5,756 nt of DNA. Origin: Bacillota bacterium. GTDB taxonomy: Bacteria; Bacillota; Dehalobacteriia; UBA4068. This document shows, one piece after another, positions 1 through 5,744 of this stretch. Made by a program: the position numbers and the translations under genes. Position 1 is the stretch's first letter; each line of letters begins with the position of its first letter. The notes beneath the pieces were generated by a model. It was not told the DNA's origin, made no database searches, and saw only the letters and a list, made by a program, of their open reading frames with translations. The DNA lies in the NCBI GenBank assembly GCA_009778255.1, contig WRKD01000092.1, forward strand, positions 1 through 5,756, given 5' to 3'.

Positions 1-1532
1 AGGTTCTCTACGAACCTTTAAATGCTTTTTTATCTATGCAAACAGGGGGACGCTGTATAAAACTGGAAATTTCCCGCGAGGAAACATTTTTTGCTACGCG
101 CAGCCGCCACCTAATGGATCTGGACATAACCAGCTGGGTTGAAGCTAATGGAATACTAAGTGCACGCCGCTTACGCGCCAACTCTAATCAAGGAGGGTAT
201 GCCTCTCATGGTCATGCCATTGTTGCCAATACAGCCAGCAGTTTTCGCCAACTCTACCCCTATGCAGCCTTAGATAGCGAAGCCGCCACCATCTATACAA
301 ACCGTGGTACCGCCGGGGCTATGCGCGGTTATGGTGTACCGCAGGCTATTTTTGCTTTAGAATCGCATATGGACGATATCGCCTTGGCCATGAACTTCGA
401 CCCCATAGAATTTCGTTTAAAAAACATCATGCGCCAAGGTTATATAGATAAACCAACCGGTATTGCCTGCTTAAGTAATGGCTTAAAAGAATGTGTAGAC
501 CGGGGCAGAGAATATATCAACTGGGATGAAAAACGGGCGCTTTATTCTAAAACACAGTCAGGAGATCTCCGGCGCGGCCTGGGTATGGCCATATTCAGCT
601 ATAAATCTAATGTATGGTCAATATCCTTAGAAACCGCTTCGGCTCGTTTGATAATGAATCAGGATGGCAGTGTACAGCTGCATCTGGGGGCTACGGAAAT
701 AGGACAGGGAGCAGATACGGTTTTTTGTCAGATGGCGGCACAAGTGCTTAGTTTACCGATGGGCGATATACATATAGTATCTACACAAGATACAGATATA
801 GCGCCTTTTGACACCGGCGCCTATGCTTCGCGCCAAACTTATGTAACAGGACAGGCAATAAAAAAAACAGCTCTCTTGCTGAAAGAGCAGATTTTAGACT
901 TCGCAGCGCTGGAATTAAACCGCCCTGTTCAGGAGCTTGATCTCTATGAAAAGCATATTATCGATAAAAAAAGCAATATAAACCTGATCCCTTTAGCCGA
1001 TCTTGCTTTGGAAGCTTTTTATAGTCTTAAGCACAGCCGCCACCTGACGGCAGAGTGCACATATCATTGCGATCATAATACTTTTTGCTTCGGGGCTTGT
1101 TTTGCGGAAATAGAAGTTGACCTGCCCTTAGGCAAAGTTAAAATACTTAATATCATCAATGTGCATGATAGCGGACGCATTATTAACCCGCAACTTGCGG
1201 CTGCCCAAGTTCATGGAGGCTTAAGCATGGCGCTGGGTTATGCTTTATCTGAACAAATGACCTACGATGCCCACGGCCGCCTCTTAAACGGTAATCTATT
1301 GGATTATAAATTACCGACTTCATTAGACACGCCGAATCTTAAAGCCGATTTTGTAGAAACTTTCGATACCAGCGGCCCCTTTGGGAATAAAGCTCTGGGA
1401 GAACCGCCAACTGTAGTTCCGGCTGCCGCTATTAGAAATGCGCTTTTGCATGCCACCGGTATTGCCTTCAACAGCCTGCCCATGAACCAGCAAGTTTTGA
1501 TCAAACGCTTTAAAGAAGAAAAACTAATTTAA
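1..1532 (+). CDS. xdhA: Xanthine dehydrogenase-family molybdopterin-binding subunit XdhA, 5'-partial
   Basis: This is the C-terminal two thirds of the large subunit of a molybdenum hydroxylase, which binds the molybdopterin cofactor and hydroxylates a purine-like substrate in the cytoplasm. The frame stays open to the window edge (first full codon at position 3; VLYEPLNAFLS precedes the ATG at 36), so that ATG is internal. Counting from it, the cofactor motifs are AMRGYGVPQ (95-103), GATEIGQG (218-225), the GAYASRQTYVTG loop (261-272) and NKALGEPP (451-458), whose E456 corresponds to the catalytic base (Glu1261 in bovine enzyme). About 509 residues are visible; E. coli XdhA is about 750, so roughly 240 are missing, including the hammerhead domain and the GGGFGGK motif. 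The order A-B-C with the next two genes matches E. coli xdhABC. The family is certain; xanthine as substrate is inferred. Confidence 0.93.
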   Translation, partial: VLYEPLNAFLSMQTGGRCIKLEISREETFFATRSRHLMDLDITSWVEANGILSARRLRANSNQGGYASHGHAIVANTASSFRQLYPYAALDSEAATIYTNRGTAGAMRGYGVPQAIFALESHMDDIALAMNFDPIEFRLKNIMRQGYIDKPTGIACLSNGLKECVDRGREYINWDEKRALYSKTQSGDLRRGLGMAIFSYKSNVWSISLETASARLIMNQDGSVQLHLGATEIGQGADTVFCQMAAQVLSLPMGDIHIVSTQDTDIAPFDTGAYASRQTYVTGQAIKKTALLLKEQILDFAALELNRPVQELDLYEKHIIDKKSNINLIPLADLALEAFYSLKHSRHLTAECTYHCDHNTFCFGACFAEIEVDLPLGKVKILNIINVHDSGRIINPQLAAAQVHGGLSMALGYALSEQMTYDAHGRLLNGNLLDYKLPTSLDTPNLKADFVETFDTSGPFGNKALGEPPTVVPAAAIRNALLHATGIAFNSLPMNQQVLIKRFKEEKLI

Positions 1533-1542
1533 GGGGGTGAGG
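1532..1542 (+). promoter_or_regulatory. Ribosome binding site deciding the TTG start of xdhB
   Basis: A purine-rich AGGGGGTGAGG begins on the last base of the xdhA stop codon. Its GGGGG core lies 7 nt before the TTG at 1545. The first in-frame ATG comes ten codons later, inside the conserved N-terminal strand of the FAD domain, and has no comparable site, so the TTG is preferred. Confidence 0.7.
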
Positions 1543-1544
1543 TT

Positions 1545-2441
1545 TTGTTTGAAGTAAATGAAATTTACCAACCTATGGATTTACCAGAGGCTTTAGTTTT
1601 GGCTAAACAGCATCCTCAAGCTATAATTATTGCCGGCGGTACCGATGTTCTGATTCAAATACGCGAAGGCAAACTGGCTAATAGAGAACTGCTCAACATA
1701 CATGGCTTAAGTGAATTACAAGGCATAGAGAAAAACGAAGCGGGCGATTTACTCATTGGGCCGCTTAGTAGTTTCAAAGATGTAGAAGAAAATGCCTTAA
1801 TTAATAGACATATCCCCATTTTAGCTCAAGCTGCTTCAATGGTAGGCGGGCCCCAGATTCGCGTTATGGGAACCATAGGCGGCAATGTGGCAAACGGTGT
1901 TACCAGCGCCGACACCTCTTCCACCTTACATGCTTTAGAAGCGCAACTAGTGCTGGAAAGTGAGGCCGCAAAACGAATTATACCCATAGAAAATTATTAT
2001 TTAGGGCCCGCGCAAACGGCCCGCGCAAACGGGGAGATTCTCACAAAAATCATTATACGCGGGGTAAACTATAGAGGCAGCGGCGGCTGCTATATTAAAT
2101 ACGCCATGCGCGAAGCAATGGACATTGCCACCTTGGGCTGCGCTGTATTAGTGAGCCCCGCTAAAGACTCTTCGTGCATATCCCGTATAAGAATAGCCTT
2201 TGGAGTAGCAGCGCCGGTACCCATACGCACTAAAAATGCGGAAGCAAAGCTTAGCGGGCTGGACATTGATGAAGCCGGCTATCGAATTGCCTCCCTTATT
2301 CGAGAGGAAATCAATCCCCGCGATTCCTGGCGGGCTTCGCGGGAATTCCGTTTGCATATTGCCGGGGTTATGGCCGAACGAGCCTTAAGCAAAGCCTGGC
2401 AGCAGGCTCTTGAAAGGAGGCGCGCAGAATGCGGCAAATAA
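1545..2441 (+). CDS. xdhB: Xanthine dehydrogenase-family FAD-binding subunit XdhB
   Basis: The medium subunit of the molybdenum hydroxylase carries FAD and passes electrons from the iron-sulfur subunit to NAD+ or another acceptor. The 298 residues match the length of E. coli XdhB (about 292). The FAD-binding motifs of the CO dehydrogenase flavoprotein family are present: AGGTDVLIQ (30-38), GPQIRVMGTIGGNVANG (102-118) and SADTSS (121-126). The second half contains KYAMREAMDIATLGCA (185-200), FGVAAPVPIR (219-228) and SWRASREFRLH (261-271), which closely resemble E. coli XdhB as I recall it. There is no cysteine-rich insert of the 4-hydroxybenzoyl-CoA reductase type, arguing against that enzyme. 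Translation starts at TTG, 12 nt after xdhA. The last 13 nt overlap xdhC, and the xdhC ribosome binding site lies inside this gene, implying coupled translation. Confidence 0.95.
   Translation: MFEVNEIYQPMDLPEALVLAKQHPQAIIIAGGTDVLIQIREGKLANRELLNIHGLSELQGIEKNEAGDLLIGPLSSFKDVEENALINRHIPILAQAASMVGGPQIRVMGTIGGNVANGVTSADTSSTLHALEAQLVLESEAAKRIIPIENYYLGPAQTARANGEILTKIIIRGVNYRGSGGCYIKYAMREAMDIATLGCAVLVSPAKDSSCISRIRIAFGVAAPVPIRTKNAEAKLSGLDIDEAGYRIASLIREEINPRDSWRASREFRLHIAGVMAERALSKAWQQALERRRAECGK
2412..2420 (+). promoter_or_regulatory. Strong ribosome binding site of xdhC within xdhB
   Basis: GAAAGGAGG sits 8 nt before the ATG at 2429, inside the 3' end of xdhB. It is a near-perfect Shine-Dalgarno sequence and fixes the xdhC start. 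Its position means the two reading frames overlap by 13 nt. Confidence 0.85.
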
Positions 2442-2911
2442 TTGATCTTACGGTAAATGGACGCCCACATGAGCTTGCTATAGATATTCGAGAAAGCCTG
2501 GCCGATCTTTTACGCAATCAATTGGGGCTGACCAGTGTAAAAAAAGGCTGCGAAGTTGGAGAATGCGGATCTTGTACGGTGCTGCTGGATGGAACGGCTG
2601 TCAACTCATGCATTTATTTGGCTCTATGGGCAAAAGGGAAAAATGTACTCACTGTAGAAGGTTTAAGCGGGCCTAGCGGCGAATTAAATCCTGTACAACA
2701 AGCTTTCATAGAGGAAGCTGCTGTACAATGTGGATTTTGCACACCGGGGTTGATTCTTACCGGGGTAGAATTAGCCGGTAGCGGCAAAGTTTTTAGCCGT
2801 GAAGAACTCCGACGCGAAATATCCGGGCATTTATGCCGCTGTACAGGTTATGAGAATATCCTGAATGCACTGGAAAAAGCCTTACGCCAACCAGAGCTGA
2901 AAAGTGAGTGA
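2429..2911 (+). CDS. xdhC: Xanthine dehydrogenase-family 2Fe-2S subunit XdhC
   Basis: The small subunit carries two [2Fe-2S] clusters that relay electrons from the molybdenum site to FAD. Its 160 residues match the family (E. coli XdhC about 159). The N-terminal plant-ferredoxin-like domain has the cluster ligands C41, C46, C49 and C61 (CEVGECGSCT then C61). The C-terminal four-helix domain has C101 and C104 in QCGFCTPG and C136 and C138 in CRCTGY, with Q100 in the place of the glutamine that contacts the molybdopterin cofactor. All eight cysteines expected for two clusters are present, so the protein looks intact. A strong GAAAGGAGG precedes the start. The stop codon abuts or overlaps the next gene. 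This is not the unrelated XdhC/CoxI maturation factor that sometimes carries the same symbol. Confidence 0.95.
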   Translation: MRQIIDLTVNGRPHELAIDIRESLADLLRNQLGLTSVKKGCEVGECGSCTVLLDGTAVNSCIYLALWAKGKNVLTVEGLSGPSGELNPVQQAFIEEAAVQCGFCTPGLILTGVELAGSGKVFSREELRREISGHLCRCTGYENILNALEKALRQPELKSE

Positions 2912-2916
2912 GTTTC

Positions 2917-3834
2917 ATGAAAAAAGCCGGCTTGATCATAGCCGAAATTGTTGTTGTTTTACTGTTTATTTCACCCCTAGCCCTAACAAAGCCTATTAAT
3001 GCTATTCCCACAGATTCCCAAATTTATTTAGCGGAAAAACAAATACATTTAGCTGCGTATAATATAGCCGGTAATAATTATTTTAAACTACGAGATTTAG
3101 CATATGCATTAAGTGGCACGGCAAAAAGTGTCGCCGTTGATTGGGATGTTGCCGACTCGGCAATTTATCTTACTAATGGGCTGCCATATTTGCCATTAGG
3201 CGAAGAAATGGCTGGCAGGGAAAATAATGATTGTTTAGAGGCTTTACCGGCAAATTTTAAAATATATTTGAACATGCAGGAAATAGCTGTTAGCTCCTTT
3301 ATTATTGGCGGCAACAGCTATTTCAGGTTGCGTGATTTAGGAACAGCTCTCGATTTTGGCGTTTCTTGGGACAATGAATTAAGATGCATACGCCTTGAGC
3401 CAGATCAGCCATATATAATGGATATTGAAGAACTTTCTCCTCCTTTACCAAATACTGAGGCATATGCACGGGAAGTAGTATATTTAATTAATGAAGAGCG
3501 CGTCAAAAAAGGTTTAACTCCTTTAGACATCGATACAGCAATATCGGCCGCCGCTTATGTTAGGGCAGAAGAATTAAAAAAAGAGTGGGGGCATATGCGC
3601 CCTAACGGCAGCTTTTACTATTCAGTATTTGATGAGTTTCATGTATCTTATTATTCTTGTTGCGAAAACATTGCCGCCGGCCAAAATAGCCCTCAAAGCG
3701 TGGTTAAATCTTGGTTAGATTCGCCCGGCCATCGAGAAAGTATCTTGGGTAAATATAACAAAATTGGCGTGGGAGTGTTTGAAGTAGATGGTTATTATTA
3801 TTGGGAACAATTATTAGTTTTAGAGCATAAATAA
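2917..3834 (+). CDS. Secreted protein: two copper-amine-oxidase-N-like stalk repeats plus CAP (SCP/YkwD-like) domain
   Basis: A predicted exported protein of 305 residues. MKKAG plus a hydrophobic run to about residue 24 forms a signal peptide with a likely cleavage site after INA (27-29) and no lipobox cysteine. Two related stalk repeats follow (about 36-88 and 116-166), each with a GN-x-YF-K/R-LRDL core at 52-61 and 132-141. The C-terminal CAP domain (about 183-300) keeps the family's conserved His and Glu: H226 in GHMRP, E250 in ENIAAG and H272 in SPGHRESIL. The usual yWTQ end reads YWEQ. CAP proteins have varied, mostly unproven roles at the cell surface, so no reaction is assigned. An in-frame GTG at 2908 would overlap the xdhC stop (GTGA); I prefer the ATG because MKK is a typical signal-peptide start, though neither has a strong ribosome binding site. 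Four cysteines, including a vicinal pair at 248-249, are notable for an exported protein. Base composition is A+T-richer than its neighbours. Confidence 0.85.
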   Translation: MKKAGLIIAEIVVVLLFISPLALTKPINAIPTDSQIYLAEKQIHLAAYNIAGNNYFKLRDLAYALSGTAKSVAVDWDVADSAIYLTNGLPYLPLGEEMAGRENNDCLEALPANFKIYLNMQEIAVSSFIIGGNSYFRLRDLGTALDFGVSWDNELRCIRLEPDQPYIMDIEELSPPLPNTEAYAREVVYLINEERVKKGLTPLDIDTAISAAAYVRAEELKKEWGHMRPNGSFYYSVFDEFHVSYYSCCENIAAGQNSPQSVVKSWLDSPGHRESILGKYNKIGVGVFEVDGYYYWEQLLVLEHK

Positions 3835-3846
3835 TTAAGGTTTTTT

Positions 3847-3852
3847 GAGGAG
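3847..3852 (+). promoter_or_regulatory. Ribosome binding site of argS
   Basis: GAGGAG lies 6 nt before the ATG at 3859 in the short gap after the CAP gene. It follows a T6 run that has no stem before it, so the gap contains no intrinsic terminator. The site supports the chosen argS start. Confidence 0.8.
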
Positions 3853-3858
3853 ATTACC

Positions 3859-5559
3859 ATGGATTATTATAATACTCCCATATCCCGCCGCCGGGAGAAA
3901 ATAGATTGTTGTATAAAACAATCTCTGGAAAAAGCCCGCGCAGCCGGGGATATTGATTTTGCTAATTTACCAGCCTATGTTGTTGAAACGCCGCGTGAAG
4001 CTTCCCACGGCGATTTTGCAAGCAATGTCGCACTTTTATTGAGCAAAGAAGCGCGCCAAAATCCGCGTGCCCTGGCTAAAAGTATTGCAGACCATTTCGA
4101 TCTAGCCGCTTGTGATGTAGCAAGCATAAGCATAGCCGGGCCGGGTTTCATTAATTTTCATATGGCGCAGGGCTGGCAAACCTCTTTGCTGGCGGAAATG
4201 CTGTCTTATGGAGAAAAATACGGAACAAGTGACGCCGGCGCCGGAATTAAAGTGCAGGTTGAATTCGTTTCGGCCAACCCTACTGGGGAACTTCATATGG
4301 GCAATGCACGCGGCGCGGCAATTGGCGACAGCTTGGCCTCTCTACTTGAAATGGCCGGTTTCGATTGCGCAAGAGAATATTATATCAACGATGCCGGTAA
4401 TCAAATAGAGAAATTTGGCGTATCATTGGAAGTTCTCTATTTACAGGCCTTAGGACAAGATATCCCTTTTCCGGAAGACGGTTATCATGGTGCAGACCTT
4501 CCACTTTTAATAAAAGAACTGGTAGAGGAAATAGGCAATGAATATCAAAAACTTCAGCCGCAACTGCGGCAAAAAAAGCTTATAGATTATGCCCTTAAAC
4601 GAAAACTAAATGATATTCGTATGGCTTTGGCAGATTTTGGCGTTGTTTACGATTGTTGGTTTAGTGAACAAAGCCTACACGATAGCGGCGCCATTCAAAA
4701 TGTTATAGATGAATTACAAAATAATGGCTGGCTGCTAAAAGAAGAGGGCGCCCTGTGGATGGATTGCCAGCGTTTTGGCGAGGAGAAGCCGGAAGTGCTG
4801 GTGCGCGGCAATGGCCTACCCACTTATTATGCTGCGGATATTGCCTATCATAAAAACAAGTATATGCGTGGTTTTGCCACAGTAATAGATGTATGGGGCG
4901 CCGATCATCATGGTCATGTGGCGCGCATGCAAGGAGCCATGGAAGCTTTGGGGTATAAGCGGGAACAGTTGGAAGTGATACTGATGCAATTCGTTCGGCT
5001 TATACAAAATGGCGAGCTTTTAAAAATGAGCAAGCGGACCGGAACTTATATAACCCTGAACGAGCTGGTGGAAGAAGTAGGCCGCGACGCGGCGCGTTTT
5101 ATTTTCGTTATGCGCTCGGCCGACAGCTTAATAGATTTTGATTTAGATTTAGCTAAAGAGCAAACTTTAAAAAACCCCGTTTATTATGTACAGTACGCAT
5201 ATGCGCGTTTTTGCTCCATCATTACATCGGCCGCGGCTATAGGCCTAACTTTACCCACAAAACCGCTTATCAGCCAACAACTGCAATTGCTAGGTCACCA
5301 AAGTGAGCTGGCATTGATACGCCGCTTGGCCGATTTTCCGGATGAAGTGATAATGGCAGCCTTACAGCGCGAGCCACATCGGATTGCCGCCTATGTGCAG
5401 GAAATTGCCGCATTATTCCATAATTTTTATGATAAATGCCGCATGCTTACTTCGGATCATGATTTGAGCCTAGCCCGGCTTTCATTGGCTTTGGTTGCTG
5501 CTACAGTAATAAAGAACGGATTAACGGCCCTAGGTGTTAAAGCGCCTTCTAAAATGTAA
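3859..5559 (+). CDS. argS: Arginyl-tRNA synthetase (ArgRS), class I
   Basis: This enzyme attaches arginine to tRNA-Arg using ATP in the cytoplasm and is essential for translation. At 566 residues it has full family length (about 550-580). Domains run in order: an N-terminal additional domain that recognises the tRNA D-loop (about 12-102, with ASHGDFASNVAL at 48-59 and GPGFINF at 94-100), and a Rossmann catalytic core starting at FVSANPTGELHMGNARG (136-152). HMGN stands for the HIGH signature. REYYINDAGNQ (172-182), GNGLPTYYAADIAYH (317-331) and WGADHHGHVARM (346-357) follow, then KMSKRTG (389-395), then the anticodon-binding helical domain (about 437-566, with NPVYYVQYAYAR at 439-450). Unlike some ArgRS that have lost it, this one retains the KMSK loop. 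No intergenic promoter is evident in the 24-nt gap upstream, so it may be read from upstream genes. The call is firm. Confidence 0.97.
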   Translation: MDYYNTPISRRREKIDCCIKQSLEKARAAGDIDFANLPAYVVETPREASHGDFASNVALLLSKEARQNPRALAKSIADHFDLAACDVASISIAGPGFINFHMAQGWQTSLLAEMLSYGEKYGTSDAGAGIKVQVEFVSANPTGELHMGNARGAAIGDSLASLLEMAGFDCAREYYINDAGNQIEKFGVSLEVLYLQALGQDIPFPEDGYHGADLPLLIKELVEEIGNEYQKLQPQLRQKKLIDYALKRKLNDIRMALADFGVVYDCWFSEQSLHDSGAIQNVIDELQNNGWLLKEEGALWMDCQRFGEEKPEVLVRGNGLPTYYAADIAYHKNKYMRGFATVIDVWGADHHGHVARMQGAMEALGYKREQLEVILMQFVRLIQNGELLKMSKRTGTYITLNELVEEVGRDAARFIFVMRSADSLIDFDLDLAKEQTLKNPVYYVQYAYARFCSIITSAAAIGLTLPTKPLISQQLQLLGHQSELALIRRLADFPDEVIMAALQREPHRIAAYVQEIAALFHNFYDKCRMLTSDHDLSLARLSLALVAATVIKNGLTALGVKAPSKM

Positions 5560-5583
5560 AAGCCACCACACTTGGTTAGGCTT
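5560..5583 (+). terminator. Hairpin immediately after argS, possible weak or opposite-strand terminator
   Basis: AAGCC (5560-5564) pairs with GGCTT (5579-5583) and ACCA (5565-5568) with TGGT (5573-5576). This gives 9 base pairs with a CACT tetraloop and a 2-nt TA bulge. On the + strand the stem is followed by AAAATTC rather than a T-run, so it is a poor intrinsic terminator for argS. On the - strand the same stem is followed by TTTT-like sequence. It may serve as a 3'-end stabilising hairpin or as a terminator for convergent transcription. Confidence 0.4.
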
Positions 5584-5586
5584 AAA

Positions 5587-5605
5587 ATTCTTCGCTTTAC
5601 TCAGA
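5587..5605 (-). repeat. Left arm of inverted-repeat pair (degenerate copy of the ATTCTTCGCT repeat)
   Basis: ATTCTTCGCT-TTA-CTCAGA is the reverse complement, at 16 of 19 positions, of the sequence at 5710-5728. All three mismatches are adjacent in the centre. The arms are separated by 104 nt, giving a possible 142-nt unit from 5587 to 5728. The arms may be terminal repeats of a small non-autonomous element, or two copies of an abundant palindromic repeat in opposite orientation. No clear target-site duplication is seen next to the arms. Confidence 0.65.
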
Positions 5606-5608
5606 TAA

Positions 5609-5614
5609 TATAAT
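5609..5614 (+). promoter_or_regulatory. Candidate -10 box TATAAT for the downstream gene
   Basis: A perfect TATAAT hexamer lies in the argS-downstream spacer, within an A/T-rich run. There is no recognisable -35 hexamer at 15-18 nt spacing and no extended TGn, so this is only a candidate. If used, it would give an mRNA leader of about 130 nt carrying the structures at 5652-5676 and 5704-5730 before the Shine-Dalgarno site at the window end. Confidence 0.3.
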
Positions 5615-5651
5615 TAGGCAGGCAGTGAACTGTAGCTTTGCCCGTAAGGTA

Positions 5652-5676
5652 CTACACTCATTTTTTTAGGGTGTAG
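5652..5676 (+). other. Hairpin with T7-containing loop in spacer
   Basis: CTACACTC (5652-5659) pairs with GGGTGTAG (5669-5676), 8 base pairs with one G-T wobble. The 9-nt loop is A-TTTTTTT-A. Because the T-run is in the loop and ATAAATA follows the stem, it does not resemble an intrinsic terminator. Its left arm can also pair through CTAC (5652-5655) with GTAG at 5632-5635, so two mutually exclusive folds are possible in a leader transcript. Confidence 0.4.
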
Positions 5677-5687
5677 ATAAATACTGT

Positions 5688-5696
5688 TGGTAAAAT
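5688..5696 (+). promoter_or_regulatory. Candidate extended -10 promoter element
   Basis: TGG-TAAAAT fits the extended -10 pattern TGnTATAAT with one mismatch in the hexamer. No convincing -35 is present, although extended -10 promoters can work without one. Transcription would begin near 5703, just before the palindromic repeat and about 35 nt ahead of the Shine-Dalgarno site at 5738. Support comes from pattern and position only. Confidence 0.3.
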
Positions 5697-5703
5697 CGCT
5701 TGT

Positions 5704-5730
5704 TGTCATTCTGAGCGTAGCGAAGAATCT
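5704..5730 (+). repeat. TCATTCTGAGCG...GAAGAATCT palindromic repeat (right arm of inverted pair)
   Basis: This 27-nt block resembles a short interspersed repeat that I recall from intergenic regions of many unrelated bacterial genomes (from memory, not a search). It is an imperfect palindrome: ATTCT (5708-5712) pairs with AGAAT (5724-5728), then come two adjacent G-A mismatches (5713/5723 and 5714/5722), then GC pairs with GC (5715-5716 with 5720-5721) around a GTA loop. It ends 7 nt before the Shine-Dalgarno site of the next gene. A degenerate inverted copy lies at 5587-5605. Confidence 0.7.
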
Positions 5731-5737
5731 TTCTTGT

Positions 5738-5744
5738 AAGGAGG
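5738..5744 (+). promoter_or_regulatory. Shine-Dalgarno site of a gene starting at or beyond the window end
   Basis: AAGGAGG is a near-perfect ribosome binding site. No ATG, GTG or TTG follows in the remaining 12 nt (CAAATACATTAA). The start codon therefore either spans or follows the last base (for example A at 5756 plus TG, spacing 11) or is the non-canonical ATT at 5752 (spacing 7). The identity of the gene cannot be judged from here. Confidence 0.65.

Noticed and set aside
36..38. ATG at 36 as the true start of the molybdopterin subunit
   Set aside because: The frame is open to the window edge, the upstream codons (YEPLNAFLS) fit the family, and the protein would lack its N-terminal domain and first cofactor motif. 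It is an internal methionine.
1545..2911. 4-hydroxybenzoyl-CoA reductase or CO dehydrogenase as the enzyme identity
   Set aside because: The FAD subunit lacks the extra cysteine-rich 4Fe-4S insert of the former, and the subunit sizes, order and motifs fit E. coli-type XdhABC. The large subunit also lacks any visible CO dehydrogenase signature, although part of it is off the edge.
1304..3011. Minus-strand open frames of 63-72 codons at 1304-1504, 2148-2357, 2279-2470 and 2793-3011
   Set aside because: They lie antisense to well-supported xdh and CAP genes, show no recognisable domains, and have the composition expected of shadow frames.
4102..5007. Short frames within argS at 4102-4296 (-), 4208-4408 (+) and 4816-5007 (-)
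   Set aside because: All are embedded in highly conserved catalytic-core sequence of argS and look like out-of-frame shadows.
5652..5676. Intrinsic terminator
   Set aside because: The seven Ts are in the loop and no T-run follows the stem on either strand.
5661..5676. T-box element suggested by AGGGTG near an aminoacyl-tRNA synthetase gene
   Set aside because: Only six bases resemble the T-box core, the rest of the consensus is absent, and it lies downstream of argS rather than upstream.
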